Shown piece by piece: positions 24,636 through 33,496 of a stretch of 64,000 bases of DNA. Source of the stretch: Streptomyces aureoverticillatus (lineage in GTDB: Bacteria > Actinomycetota > Actinomycetes > Streptomycetales > Streptomycetaceae); the NCBI RefSeq assembly GCF_014649395.1, contig NZ_BMSY01000022.1, positions 1 to 64,000 of the forward strand, written 5' to 3'. Made by a program: the position numbers and the translations under genes. Position 1 is the stretch's first letter; each line of letters starts with the position of its first letter. A model generated the notes under the pieces. It was not told where the DNA came from, made no database searches, and was given only the letters and a program-made list of their open reading frames with translations.

Positions 24636-25603
24636 CGGGACACTCCCAGCCTGGGGTTGAGCACGGACTCCACGGCCCGACCGCACAGCGTGAACGCGAG
24701 CGCGACCACGGCGATCGCGATGCCGGGCGGCGCCAGGTACCACCAGTCGCCCGCGCTGACCGCGCCCGCCTCGCGGGCGTCCTGGAGGAGACCGCCCCAG
24801 GAGACGACGGTCGGGTCGCCGAGCCCGAGGAAGGCCAGTGTCGCCTCGGTGAGGATCGCGCTGGAGATGACGAGCGTGGTCTGCGCGAGGACCAGCGGCA
24901 TGACGTTCGGCAGCACGTGCCGGGCCATGATGTGGCCGTGGCCGCCGCCGAGCGCCTGCGCCCGCTCGATGTACGGGCGGGACTCCACGGCGAGGGTCTG
25001 CGCGCGCACCAGGCGGGCCGTGGTGGGCCAGGTCGTCACGCCGATCGCCAGGACGATCGTCCAGATGGAGCGGTCCATCACGGAGGCCAGGGCGATCGCG
25101 AGGACCAGCGTCGGCATCACCAGGAACCAGTCCGTGACCCGCATGATGACGGTCGCGTACCAGCCCCTGAAGTGGCCCGCCGTGATCCCCACGACCGTGC
25201 CGATGGCCACGGACAGGAAGGCCGCCAGCAGTCCGACCGTCAGCGAGATCCGCGCGCCCCACACCAGCAGCGCCAGCAGATCGCGCCCGAACTGGTCGGT
25301 GCCGAGCGGGAATTCGCCGCTGGGGGACTGCATCGCCTCGCCCGGCGCCTCCGTCACGCTCTGCGCGTCGGCCCCGACGAGCAGCGGCGCGAACACCGCG
25401 GCCAGGGCGATGAGCACCAGCGCGGCGAGCCCGAAGAGCCCTGCCCGGTGCGTGCGGTACTCCCGCCAGAAGCGGGCCGCGGAGTGCCGCCTGCGCGTCC
25501 AGGCCAGCGCGCGCGGGCTCTTCGCCTCCTTCGGGGGCTGCGGCTTCTGCGTCGTGTCCTCGGGCTCCTGCGGTGCGGGAACGGAGGCTGTCTCGGTCGT
25601 CAT
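24632..25603 (-). CDS. oppC: ABC transporter permease, OppC type
   Basis: 323 residues from ATG 25603, overlapping the oppB stop in ATGA. A charged Pro/Lys-rich N-terminus (residues 1-45) precedes the first membrane helix (GLFGLAALVLIALAAVFAPL). The external loop FPLGTDQFGRDLLALLVWGA is the classical DppC/OppC stretch, and the EAA loop that docks with the ATPases is ERAQALGGGHGHIMARHVLP. About six membrane helices in all. It forms the membrane channel with OppB. Ends in VLNPRLGVSR, the family's usual C-terminal LDPR-like motif. Confidence 0.94.
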   Translation of the reverse strand: MTTETASVPAPQEPEDTTQKPQPPKEAKSPRALAWTRRRHSAARFWREYRTHRAGLFGLAALVLIALAAVFAPLLVGADAQSVTEAPGEAMQSPSGEFPLGTDQFGRDLLALLVWGARISLTVGLLAAFLSVAIGTVVGITAGHFRGWYATVIMRVTDWFLVMPTLVLAIALASVMDRSIWTIVLAIGVTTWPTTARLVRAQTLAVESRPYIERAQALGGGHGHIMARHVLPNVMPLVLAQTTLVISSAILTEATLAFLGLGDPTVVSWGGLLQDAREAGAVSAGDWWYLAPPGIAIAVVALAFTLCGRAVESVLNPRLGVSR

Positions 25604-26706
25604 CGGCCCACCCTGGGATCGAGCAGCGGATAGATCACGTCGGCCACCGTGTTCATCAGGATCACCGCCGTCGCGAAGACGAAGAACAGCCCCTGCACCA
25701 GCGGCAGGTCCGGCACGCTCAGCGCCTGGTAGAAGAGACCGCCGAGCCCCGGCCAGGAGAACACCGTCTCGACCAGGATGGCGCCCGCGACCACCGTGCC
25801 CAGGTTCACGAACATCAGCGTCACGGTGGGCAGCAGCGCGTTCGGCACGGCGTGCCGCCGCCGCACCAGGTCGTCCCGGAGCCCCTTGGCGCGCGCGGTC
25901 GTCAGATAGTCGCTCCCCATCTCGTCGAGGAGCGACGATCGCATGACAAGCAGCGTCTGCGCGTACCCCACGGCGACGAGCGTCACCACCGGCAGGACCA
26001 TGTGGTGGGCGACGTCGATGACGTACGCGAACCCGCTCTCGTCACCGCTCTCCATGCCCCCCGTGGGGAACAACCCGGGCAGCGGCCCCACCCCCACGGA
26101 GAAGGTGATGATGAGCAGCAGCCCGAGCCAGAACGACGGCACGGAGTACAGGGTCAGCGCGAGCCCGGTGTGGAAGCGGTCGCCGATGCGGCCGTTGCGC
26201 CAGGCCGTGCGCGTGCCCAGCCAGATGCCGATGAGGGTGTAGAGGATGTACGCCGTCCCGGTGAGCCACAGCGTCGGGCCGATCGCTTCCGTGATCTTGT
26301 CCATGACCGGCGTGTGGAACTGGTACGAGGTGCCGAAGTCCCCGGTCAGGACATTGCCGCAGTAGTCCGTGAACTGCTGCCACACCGGGTCGTCCAGGCC
26401 GAACTCCGCGCGCATGGCGTCGAGTTGCTCGCTCGACACGCGCCGTCCGCCGGTCATCTGCTTCACCGGGTCGCCCGGGATCAGCCGGAACAGGAAGAAG
26501 CTCGTGACGAGGACGGCGAACATCGAGACGAGCGCGCCGCCGAGCTTGCCCGCGACGTACTGGAGATAGGCGGTCGTGTTGCGCGCCCGGGGGCCGCGGC
26601 CCCGCGGACCGGCCGGGTCGGCCGGTCCGCCGGGAGCCGCGCCCTTGGCTTCGGCCTCGGCCTCGGCGGCGAGGATCGCCGCCGGATTGCTGTCGGCCGG
26701 GGTCAT
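25600..26706 (-). CDS. oppB: ABC transporter permease, OppB type
   Basis: 368 residues from ATG 26706; further in-frame codons upstream belong to the oppA gene in another phase. An Ala/Gly/Pro/Arg-rich cytoplasmic N-terminus of about 60 residues comes before the first helix (GGALVSMFAVLVTSFFLFRL), then the family motif RLIPGDPVKQM and a long external loop (FGLDDPVWQQFTDYCGNVLT). The EAA loop is TTARAKGLRDDLVRRRHAVP. The C-terminus ends YPLLDPRVG. It is 44 bases behind oppA. The extended N-terminus is longer than in typical OppB. Confidence 0.94.
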   Translation of the reverse strand: MTPADSNPAAILAAEAEAEAKGAAPGGPADPAGPRGRGPRARNTTAYLQYVAGKLGGALVSMFAVLVTSFFLFRLIPGDPVKQMTGGRRVSSEQLDAMRAEFGLDDPVWQQFTDYCGNVLTGDFGTSYQFHTPVMDKITEAIGPTLWLTGTAYILYTLIGIWLGTRTAWRNGRIGDRFHTGLALTLYSVPSFWLGLLLIITFSVGVGPLPGLFPTGGMESGDESGFAYVIDVAHHMVLPVVTLVAVGYAQTLLVMRSSLLDEMGSDYLTTARAKGLRDDLVRRRHAVPNALLPTVTLMFVNLGTVVAGAILVETVFSWPGLGGLFYQALSVPDLPLVQGLFFVFATAVILMNTVADVIYPLLDPRVGR

Positions 26707-26750
26707 GCGTGACTCGCGGTCTTGTGGGTCATCCGCTGGTGTTCCATGAG

Positions 26751-28691
26751 CTACTCGCGGTCCTCTGCGGTCGAGCGGCGGCGCAGGGCGATCAGGACTC
26801 CGCCACCGGCGAGCACCACCGCGGCGACGGCGATACCGATGATGACACCGGTCGAGCTGCCACCATCGGAAGAACTCTTCCCACTCGCCGGTACCGCCGA
26901 CCACCAACTCCAATAGCCGTCCTGACCGTAGATGTTGCCCGCGGCCGACGGCATGGTGGTGAGGGACTTGATCTGGTCCGTGCGGTAGGCCTCGACGGCG
27001 TTCGGGTACGCGAGGACGTTCATGTAGCCCGAGTCGTAAAGCCACGACTGCATCTGCTTGACGATCTCGGCGCGCTTGGCCGGGTCGTACTCGGCGAGCT
27101 GCTTCTCGTACAGCTCGTCGTACTTCTTGTCGCAGATGAAGTTGTCCGTCGCGGCGCTCTCCTTGGCCTTCTCGGGCAGCGCGGCGCAGGTGTGGATGCC
27201 GAGGACGAAGTCGGGGTCGGGGTTGACGGACCAGCCGTCGAAGGCGAGATCGTACTCGCCCGCGTACCAGGGCACGGACACGTCATCGAGGCAATTGACC
27301 TTCAGCCCGATGCCGAGATCCCCCCACCACTCCTTCAGGTACTTGCCGACGGCCTTGTCATTGGGGTCCGTGGCATGACACAGAATCCGGAAGTCGAGCG
27401 GCTTGCCGTCCTTGCCGACGCGCTTGCCGCCCTTCTTCTTGTACCCCGCCTCGTCGAGGAGTCGCGCCGCCCGCTTCGGGTCGTACGTCAGCTCCTGCCC
27501 GGCGGACGGCTTCCAGGTGTACTCGGAGAAGCGCGGCGGAATGTACCCGGCGCCCTCCACCGCGTTCCCCTGGAACACCTTGTCGACGATCGTCTTCCTG
27601 TCCACGGAGAGGAACAGGGCCTGGCGGACCCGCTTGTCGAGCAGCGCGGGGTGGCCGTCGCCGAACTTCTTGCCGTCCTGGGTGCGGGCCCCCGGGTTGG
27701 TGGCGATGGCGAAGAACCGGCGGCCCGGGCCGTTGTTCACCTTGATGTCCGACTCGCCCTTGAGGCCGTTCGCCTGAGCGGGCGTCAGCGCGGGCTGGCC
27801 CGCGACGAAGGACACCTCGCCCTTCTTGAGCGCCGCGACCGCGGCGTCCTGGTCCTTGTACGTCTTGAAGACCAGCTCGTCGAATTTCGGCGCCCCGCGC
27901 CAGAAATTCTTGTTGGCCTTCAGCTTCACGTACTGGTCGACCTTGAAGTCGGAGAGGATGAAAGGACCGTTCCCGACGACCGGGAAGTCCTTGTCGTTGT
28001 TGAACTTGGAGATGTCGTCGACCTTTTCCCAGACGTGCTTGGGAACGATCGGCACGTCAAGGGCCGCCATGGTCGACTGCGGCTTCTTCAGCTCGATGAC
28101 GAGCTTGGTGGGGGAGGGGGCCGTCACCTTCTTGAAATTGGTGACGAAGTTGGAGTTCGAGGTGGCCGTGCCCTCCTTGGACATGATCTTGTTGAACGTC
28201 CAGGCGGCGTCCGCCGCCGTCGCCTTCTTCCCGTCCGACCACTTGGAATTCGACCGGATGGTGTACGTCCAGGTGAGCTTGTCCGCCGACGGCTCCCACT
28301 TGGTGGCGAACGCCGGGATCGCGCGGTTGTCCTTGGCGTCGTAGTTCGTGAGGTACTCGTACGTCAGCCGGTGGATGCTGGTGCTGAGCAGGCGCTGCGC
28401 GATGAACGGGCTGAGCGAGTCGACGCTTTGCGCCACCGCGACGGTGAGGGTCTTTTTGCCGTCGTCCTTGGCCTGCGCCGGCCTGGCCTCGGCCTGCTGC
28501 GGCGCCGGGTTGAGCGGGGTCGCCAGGCCTGCGGTGAGCGTGAAGGCGGCGGCCGCGGCGGCGGCGAGGAGGAGGGGGCGGCTCCTGCGCCGGGCGCGCG
28601 GGGTGTTGTGGGCGCGACGTGGCTGCCCTGTTTCCCCTTCCGGGGCCGCTGATGATGACCGTGTTCTGCCGTGCTGATCTTGTGTGTCCAT
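26751..28691 (-). CDS. oppA: Oligopeptide-type solute-binding protein with C-terminal membrane anchor
   Basis: 646 residues from ATG 28691, preferred over ATG 28712 because an aggt-type site precedes it. It is a family 5 solute-binding protein: LTVAVAQSVDSLSPFIAQR, LTYEYLTNYD, WTYTIRSNSKWSDGKK and the later DPNDKAVGKYLKEWW / PDPDFVLGIH regions. Instead of a lipobox it has a long charged N-terminus, a hydrophobic stretch (LLLAAAAAAAFTLTAGLA) and, at the other end, a hydrophobic helix (GVIIGIAVAAVVLAGGGVLI) followed by ALRRRS. The binding lobe would thus be held outside by a C-terminal anchor. The ligand cannot be told; peptides are the default for the class, but oligosaccharides occur. First gene of the importer unit. 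Confidence 0.9.
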   Translation of the reverse strand: MDTQDQHGRTRSSSAAPEGETGQPRRAHNTPRARRRSRPLLLAAAAAAAFTLTAGLATPLNPAPQQAEARPAQAKDDGKKTLTVAVAQSVDSLSPFIAQRLLSTSIHRLTYEYLTNYDAKDNRAIPAFATKWEPSADKLTWTYTIRSNSKWSDGKKATAADAAWTFNKIMSKEGTATSNSNFVTNFKKVTAPSPTKLVIELKKPQSTMAALDVPIVPKHVWEKVDDISKFNNDKDFPVVGNGPFILSDFKVDQYVKLKANKNFWRGAPKFDELVFKTYKDQDAAVAALKKGEVSFVAGQPALTPAQANGLKGESDIKVNNGPGRRFFAIATNPGARTQDGKKFGDGHPALLDKRVRQALFLSVDRKTIVDKVFQGNAVEGAGYIPPRFSEYTWKPSAGQELTYDPKRAARLLDEAGYKKKGGKRVGKDGKPLDFRILCHATDPNDKAVGKYLKEWWGDLGIGLKVNCLDDVSVPWYAGEYDLAFDGWSVNPDPDFVLGIHTCAALPEKAKESAATDNFICDKKYDELYEKQLAEYDPAKRAEIVKQMQSWLYDSGYMNVLAYPNAVEAYRTDQIKSLTTMPSAAGNIYGQDGYWSWWSAVPASGKSSSDGGSSTGVIIGIAVAAVVLAGGGVLIALRRRSTAEDRE

Positions 28692-28946
28692 GGATCGGTG
28701 ACCTCGCGTCATCGCTTGCGCAGAGATGGCTGGTTACGGCTACGTGATCAAGGAACGTCGGTTGGTTTGATGTGTGTGTATCAGCGCCGGTCATCGCACG
28801 TCAACGGCCGGTGAACCCCATGTGGCCTGCGGAAATAACGAGTTGACCGGGATTTCACCCGCATTGGTCAAGACCACTGACGCTGCGCTGGTCGGGGGGT
28901 GGTGGTTGGTGGGGTGTGGGGTCCCCTTCCTGCTGCGAGCAACGCG
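28692..28946 (-). promoter_or_regulatory. oppA upstream region with DasR/GntR-like operator candidate and possible promoter
   Basis: Bases 28863-28878 read attggtcaagaccact, with the palindrome tggtc-aa-gacca. This matches 14 of 16 positions of the DasR-responsive consensus as I remember it (actggtctagaccact). About 65 bases nearer the gene, the minus strand reads ttgacg, 16 bases, gataca, a plausible -35/-10 pair. A second inverted pair, ttgacc ... ggtcaa, overlaps the operator region. No gene fits in this stretch. Confidence 0.45.
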
Positions 28947-28978
28947 AAGGGCCCGCACCGGCGTCGGTGCGGGCCCTT
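28947..28978 (-). terminator. Perfect 14-bp hairpin after the MinD-like ATPase gene
   Basis: aagggcccgcaccg and cggtgcgggccctt are exact inverse copies around the loop gcgt. It starts 26 bases past the stop of the gene at 29004 and closes that minus-strand transcript, insulating the oppA regulatory region. Confidence 0.88.
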
Positions 28979-29003
28979 ATGGCTGACGGCGGCGGCTGGC
29001 TGC

Positions 29004-32000
29004 CTACTGCTGCTGCGGCGGCTGCGGCTGTGTAGGAGCCTGGCCCGGCCCTGCCCCGTACGCCTGCCCCCCGCCCGGGGCACCCGGCGCACCAGGCGCA
29101 TACCCCTGCCCAGGCATGGGCGGAGCCACCCGAGGCGGCGGATTCCCGTCCGACGTCCACAGCCCCTGAGCCTGCTGCGCCCGCACGAAGTCCTCCGCCA
29201 CCAGCGCCGAAAGATTGAAGTACGCCTCCCGCACCTTCGGCCGCATCATGTCCAGGTTGACCTCGGCCCCGGCGGCCAGATGCTCGTCGAAGGGCACGAC
29301 CACAACCCCCCGGCACCGCGTCTCGAAGTGCGACACGATGTCCTCCACCTTGATCATCTTTCCGGTCTCGCGCACTCCGGAGATGACGGTGAGGGACCGC
29401 GACACCAGGTCCGCGTACCCGTGCGCGGACAGCCAGTCGAGCGTCGTGGACGCACTGCTCGCCCCGTCCACGGACGGCGTGGAGATGATGATCAACTGGT
29501 CGGCGAGGTCGAGCACCCCGCGCATCGCGCTGTAGAGCAGCCCGGTCCCGGAGTCGGTCAGGATGATCGGGTACTGCTTGCCGAGTACGTCGATCGCGCG
29601 CCGGTAGTCCTCGTCGTTGAACGTCGTGGACACGGCCGGGTCGACGTCGTTGGCGATGATCTCGAGCCCGGACGGCGCCTGCGAGGTGAAGCGCCGGATG
29701 TCCATGTACGAGTTGAGGTACGGAATCGCCTGCACCAGGTCGCGAATGGTCGCCCCGGTCTCGCGCCGCACGCGCCGCCCGAGCGTACCGGCGTCGGGGT
29801 TGGCGTCGATGGCGAGGATCTTGTCCTGCCGCTCACTGGCGAGCGTCGAGCCGAGCGCGGTGGTCGTGGTCGTCTTGCCGACACCGCCCTTGAGCGAGAT
29901 GACGGCGATCCGGTAGCAGGAGAGGACCGGCGTACGGATCAGCTCCAGCTTCCGCTGCCGCTCGGCCTCCTCCTTCTTGCCCCCGATCTTGAACCGGGAT
30001 CCGCCGACCGGCCGGTTGCTCTTCGCCTTCTGCTTCTTGTTGTTGAGCAGCCGGTCGGACGACAGCTCGACGGCCGCCGTGTACCCGAGCGGCGCGCCCG
30101 GGTTGGTCCGCTCCCGCTGGTCGTGCTGCACGGGCTGCGGCCACGCGGCTCCCGTACGCGGGTCGACGGGCGCCGCCTGGCCGGCGGCGGCCTGCCCCTG
30201 CGGGTACGGCTGCTGCCCGTACGGGAACTGCTGCGGCTCCGGCGGCTGGGGGGCGTGCGGTGGCTGGGGCGCGTGCGGCTGCGCCGGGGGCTGGGGCTGG
30301 CCCTGCTGAGGGCTCTGCTGGGCAGGAGGCAGGGGCTGGCCCTGCGGCTGGGCGGCCTGCGGCGGCTGCTGGTCCTGCGGGGGCATCGGCTGCACCGGCT
30401 GCGCTGGCGGCAGCGGCTGCTGCTGGCCCTGTGGCTGCGGGAACGGCCCCTGCTGCGGGAACGGCCCCTGGTGGAAGGGCTGTTGCGGCTGCCCCTGTGT
30501 CTGTGCGGGCTGCGGTTGGTACGGCCCCGGAGCCTGCTGCGGCACCTGTGGCTGCTGCTGCACCTGGCCGTAGGGGCCCTGCTGCGGCACCTGAGGCTGG
30601 GCCTGCGGTTGCGGTTGCGGCTGGGCCTGCGCCTGCGGCTGTGCGACGGGCGGGAGGGGCGGCTGGGGCTGCGGTGACGCCGGGGGGAAGCCGTAACTGC
30701 CCTGCGGCGTGGGAGCGTTGGGCGTACCCGATGCGGTGGTCTGGCCAGGGGCGGGGAACCCGTACCCGCTCTGCGGGGGAGCGGGCGTCTCGGCGGCCGG
30801 GGCGGTCGCGGGCGGCTGCGTGGTGGGCGTGACGGGACCGGTGGGCGCGGACCAGGCCTGCGGGGCCGTCGGCTGCGGCGCGGGGGCCTGTGCTGCCGGA
30901 GTCTGCTGAACCGACGCCTGCTGAACCGGCGCCTGCGGCTCGACGGGCTGCTGGTCCTGGGCGGAAGCGGAAGCGGAAGCGGAAGCGGCAGCGGCGGCGG
31001 CCTGCGTCGGCACGGGCCACTGGGGGGCGGAGGTCGGCGCGGCGGGCTGGAAGGCGGGTGGCAACGGCGGAAGCCCGGACTCCGGAGCGGGCGGCGGCGT
31101 CCACGCGGGCGGAACGGAATCTTGTACGTCATCGACGTGGGCGGCGACGTCGGGCGTGGGCGTTGGCGTGGGCGTGGGTTCGGGCTCGGGCGTGGGTTCG
31201 GGCTCGGACTTGGCCTCACCCTCGGGGGCGGACGTCACGTCAGGGGCCGTCACCACGTCAGGTGCCGTCACCTCAGAGACGGAGTCCTGAGGCGACGCAT
31301 CCTGAGGCAGGGCATCGTCATCGCCGACCGGACCATCGGTCTCGGGCGCAGACGCAGACGTACCCTCGTCCTCCCTCTCGCGCTCCTCCGCGGCCTCGAC
31401 GTCAGAGCCGACGCCGGCGTCATCACCTTCATCGACGCCGTCGACCTGACTGTCGTCCTGCTCCGCGTCAGCCCCCTCGGAAGCAGCACCCTCCGGAGCA
31501 GCCGCCTCGGCAGCCGCCCCTTCAGAGGCGGCGTCCACGGCGGCCGAACCGTCGACGGACGAACCGCCTTCGGCGGCCTCGGTCTCGCTGCCACCGTCCT
31601 CGTCACCGGACGCTTCACGTGCACCGGAAGCATCACGTGCACCCGCCGAGTCCCGCTCGGCCATCTCACGCCGGAGGGCGGCGGGGGAGAACCGCATGGT
31701 GGCGCCGCTCTCCAGGTCACCACCGCCCAGGCCCTCGGCGACGGGGGCGGGCTCCTCACTGCTCCCGGCCCCCACATCACGTACAGGAACAGATGAGGCG
31801 GCGCCGGCAACGGCACCGCTCCAGTCGGCGGCACCGCCGGACGCGGGAGACGTGGCGGGCGGAGCCGTCGGAGCCGACGCCGTGGGCGGCGTCAGCGGGA
31901 CGGGCGGCGTGAGCGGCTGCCCCGTGGGCGGCGGCGCGGGCTGGAACCCACTGCCGACGGGAAGCTTGGGCACGGCGGTGACCGAAGCACCGGAAGAGCC

Positions 32001-32339
32001 GTCCGCCCTGGAAGAGGCGCCGAACTCGCCGAACGCCGCACCCCCCTCGGAGACGGCCCCGGTCTCGGTCCCGGACCCGGACCCGGACTCGGACTCGGAC
32101 CCAGCCTCAGACGAAGAAGCGGCCGAAGCAGGCGAAGCAGGCGAAGTGGCCGACGAGGGCGAGGCGGCCGAAGCGGAGGGCGTTTCCCCCGCACTGCCCG
32201 AAGCGTTCTGCGTGTACCAGGCGGGAGGGGCGTAATCGATGGTGAACTCGCCCGTCGTCTCGGCAGCGGACTCCGCGTCGGACTGATCGTCGACGGGTGT
32301 GTCCCAGCCGCCGCGGATCTTGTCCCGATCGCTGTTCAC
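29004..32339 (-). CDS. EspI-like protein: long acidic and Pro/Gln-rich N-terminus with C-terminal MinD/ParA-type ATPase
   Basis: 1,111 residues from GTG 32339, with aggagg just upstream. Residues 1 to about 450 are acidic Ser/Ala/Glu/Pro-rich (many EPEP and PTPTP runs), and about 450-770 are Pro/Gln/Ala-rich, clearly disordered. After a basic linker (SRFKIGGKKEEAERQRK) comes a MinD/ParA-type ATPase: the deviant Walker A motif ISLKGGVGKTTTTT near residue 820, ILAIDANPDAGTLGRR, IILTDSGTGLLYSAMRG and LIIISTPSVDGASSA. In mycobacterial ESX-1, EspI has the same layout and modulates secretion; by analogy this is a cytoplasmic regulatory or energising partner of the T7SS. The S. coelicolor locus encodes a similar large Pro/Ala/Gly-rich protein at the equivalent place, to my memory. 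It is the last gene downstream of eccE. Confidence 0.85.
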   Translation of the reverse strand: MNSDRDKIRGGWDTPVDDQSDAESAAETTGEFTIDYAPPAWYTQNASGSAGETPSASAASPSSATSPASPASAASSSEAGSESESGSGSGTETGAVSEGGAAFGEFGASSRADGSSGASVTAVPKLPVGSGFQPAPPPTGQPLTPPVPLTPPTASAPTAPPATSPASGGAADWSGAVAGAASSVPVRDVGAGSSEEPAPVAEGLGGGDLESGATMRFSPAALRREMAERDSAGARDASGAREASGDEDGGSETEAAEGGSSVDGSAAVDAASEGAAAEAAAPEGAASEGADAEQDDSQVDGVDEGDDAGVGSDVEAAEEREREDEGTSASAPETDGPVGDDDALPQDASPQDSVSEVTAPDVVTAPDVTSAPEGEAKSEPEPTPEPEPTPTPTPTPDVAAHVDDVQDSVPPAWTPPPAPESGLPPLPPAFQPAAPTSAPQWPVPTQAAAAAASASASASAQDQQPVEPQAPVQQASVQQTPAAQAPAPQPTAPQAWSAPTGPVTPTTQPPATAPAAETPAPPQSGYGFPAPGQTTASGTPNAPTPQGSYGFPPASPQPQPPLPPVAQPQAQAQPQPQPQAQPQVPQQGPYGQVQQQPQVPQQAPGPYQPQPAQTQGQPQQPFHQGPFPQQGPFPQPQGQQQPLPPAQPVQPMPPQDQQPPQAAQPQGQPLPPAQQSPQQGQPQPPAQPHAPQPPHAPQPPEPQQFPYGQQPYPQGQAAAGQAAPVDPRTGAAWPQPVQHDQRERTNPGAPLGYTAAVELSSDRLLNNKKQKAKSNRPVGGSRFKIGGKKEEAERQRKLELIRTPVLSCYRIAVISLKGGVGKTTTTTALGSTLASERQDKILAIDANPDAGTLGRRVRRETGATIRDLVQAIPYLNSYMDIRRFTSQAPSGLEIIANDVDPAVSTTFNDEDYRRAIDVLGKQYPIILTDSGTGLLYSAMRGVLDLADQLIIISTPSVDGASSASTTLDWLSAHGYADLVSRSLTVISGVRETGKMIKVEDIVSHFETRCRGVVVVPFDEHLAAGAEVNLDMMRPKVREAYFNLSALVAEDFVRAQQAQGLWTSDGNPPPRVAPPMPGQGYAPGAPGAPGGGQAYGAGPGQAPTQPQPPQQQ

Positions 32340-32701
32340 AATGCCTCCTGGTGTGGTCGAGCACGCTCGTGCCGTGGTGGGGGGCGACCGTTCCTGTCGT
32401 CCGATCCGCCTGGCTCTCCCCGTGTGCGGGACGCGCACACCCCCCTCGCGGGTTCTGACGTCGCGCCCAGTCCCAGCCTAATCACCAAAAGCACGAGCAC
32501 GGCAGGCCAGTCCACCGCACGTTCGCGGTCCCGTACGCCACCTCCCACTCAAGCCCGGCCAACCCACCCCAATCCCCCTGGAACAAACAGTCCATCCACC
32601 CCAAATCCCCCGAAGCGCCCCCTGATTCCCGCCCACGAATCCTGCCCGCCCCGGAACAGCACCTCCGCCGCAAGCCCGGAACAGCACCTTCGCCCCAAGC
32701 C
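32340..32701. other. Intergenic region with a 25-bp tandem duplication, upstream of the MinD-like gene
   Basis: 362 bases separate the MinD-like gene from the next minus-strand gene. Bases 32651-32674 and 32676-32699 are near-identical (ccggaacagcacc, then c/t, then cgcc, g/c, caag), 22 of 24 positions agreeing. The rest is C-rich on the plus strand (ccaccccaatccccc and similar). Small minus-strand frames here are Gly/Arg/Trp-rich shadows. A promoter for the MinD-like gene is expected here but not identified. Confidence 0.55.
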
Positions 32702-33496
32702 TCAGTCCATCCGCCGAGCCGTCCCCAGCAGTCCGTTCTCCGCGTCGGTGGCCCGAGTCATCACGTACTGCCGGTCGCGCTCGGCGCACCACAGCGTCAC
32801 GCCGTCGGCGAGTGTCGGCAGCGACTCCACGTCCCCGCGGGGCAGCCCGAGCAGCCGCCCGATCTGCGCCGCCTCGTCGGGCGAGACCCGCTGCACCCCC
32901 ACGAGCCGCGCCTGCCGGACGAGCCGGGGCGCCACGGGACTCAGATACGGCAACAGCGTCAGCACGGACTGCCAGGGCCCGGACACCACCCGCCCCCGGG
33001 GCGGCCGCATCCCACAGTCCCGCACCACCAGTACGGGACTCCCGGCGGAAGCCCCCTGCGGCGGCACCCGCCCCACGTCGTGCACGGACATCCCTGCCGG
33101 GCCGACCCCTAGGGCCTGCACGAGCTGCGCCCAGGACTCGGCCCGCCCGGTCTCGACGGCGACCCGGGCGCCGGTGGCGGCCGCCCGTAGGGCGATGACC
33201 TGCGCGGTCCAGAGCCCGCCGATCAGCAGCACGTCATAGGGGGTGGGGCGGTTGAACCCGAGCACCGCGGGGTGGTTCTGCGCGTCCACCCCGACGACCA
33301 CGCCGTCGTCGCCTATGGGCAGGGCAAGTGCGTCCACCTGCTCGGCCGACAGGGCGTGGTGACCGTGGCGCGGCCCGAGCAGCCCGAATCCTCCCCGCAC
33401 GGCGGCGCGAAGCCTGGCGCCCGCCGACGGCAGCGGGGGCGTGGGACCTGCGCCGGGACCTGCGCCGGGGCCGGGAGCGGTCGACGTCGTGGCCAT
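32702..33496 (-). CDS. Hypothetical T7SS-associated protein coupled to eccE
   Basis: 264 residues from ATG 33496, which shares one base with the eccE stop (TGATG), so it is surely co-translated with EccE. After a Gly/Pro/Ala-rich N-terminus it has a compact domain with alternating beta-type stretches: DDGVVVGVDAQNHPAVLGFN, YDVLLIGGLWTAQVIALRA, PVLVVRDCGMRP and GVTLWCAERDRQYVMTRA. I recognise no catalytic motif, signal peptide or membrane helix. The strand/helix pattern and the repeated V-V/L-V-V strands would suit a small alpha/beta domain. The neighbourhood says it is a cytoplasmic accessory factor of the secretion system. Function unknown. Confidence 0.75.
   Translation of the reverse strand: MATTSTAPGPGAGPGAGPTPPLPSAGARLRAAVRGGFGLLGPRHGHHALSAEQVDALALPIGDDGVVVGVDAQNHPAVLGFNRPTPYDVLLIGGLWTAQVIALRAAATGARVAVETGRAESWAQLVQALGVGPAGMSVHDVGRVPPQGASAGSPVLVVRDCGMRPPRGRVVSGPWQSVLTLLPYLSPVAPRLVRQARLVGVQRVSPDEAAQIGRLLGLPRGDVESLPTLADGVTLWCAERDRQYVMTRATDAENGLLGTARRMD

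Noticed and set aside
22379..28691. The importer as part of the T7SS
   Set aside because: All five genes are standard Opp-class components with their own terminator boundary at 28947-28978 and a separate control region; adjacency alone does not link them.
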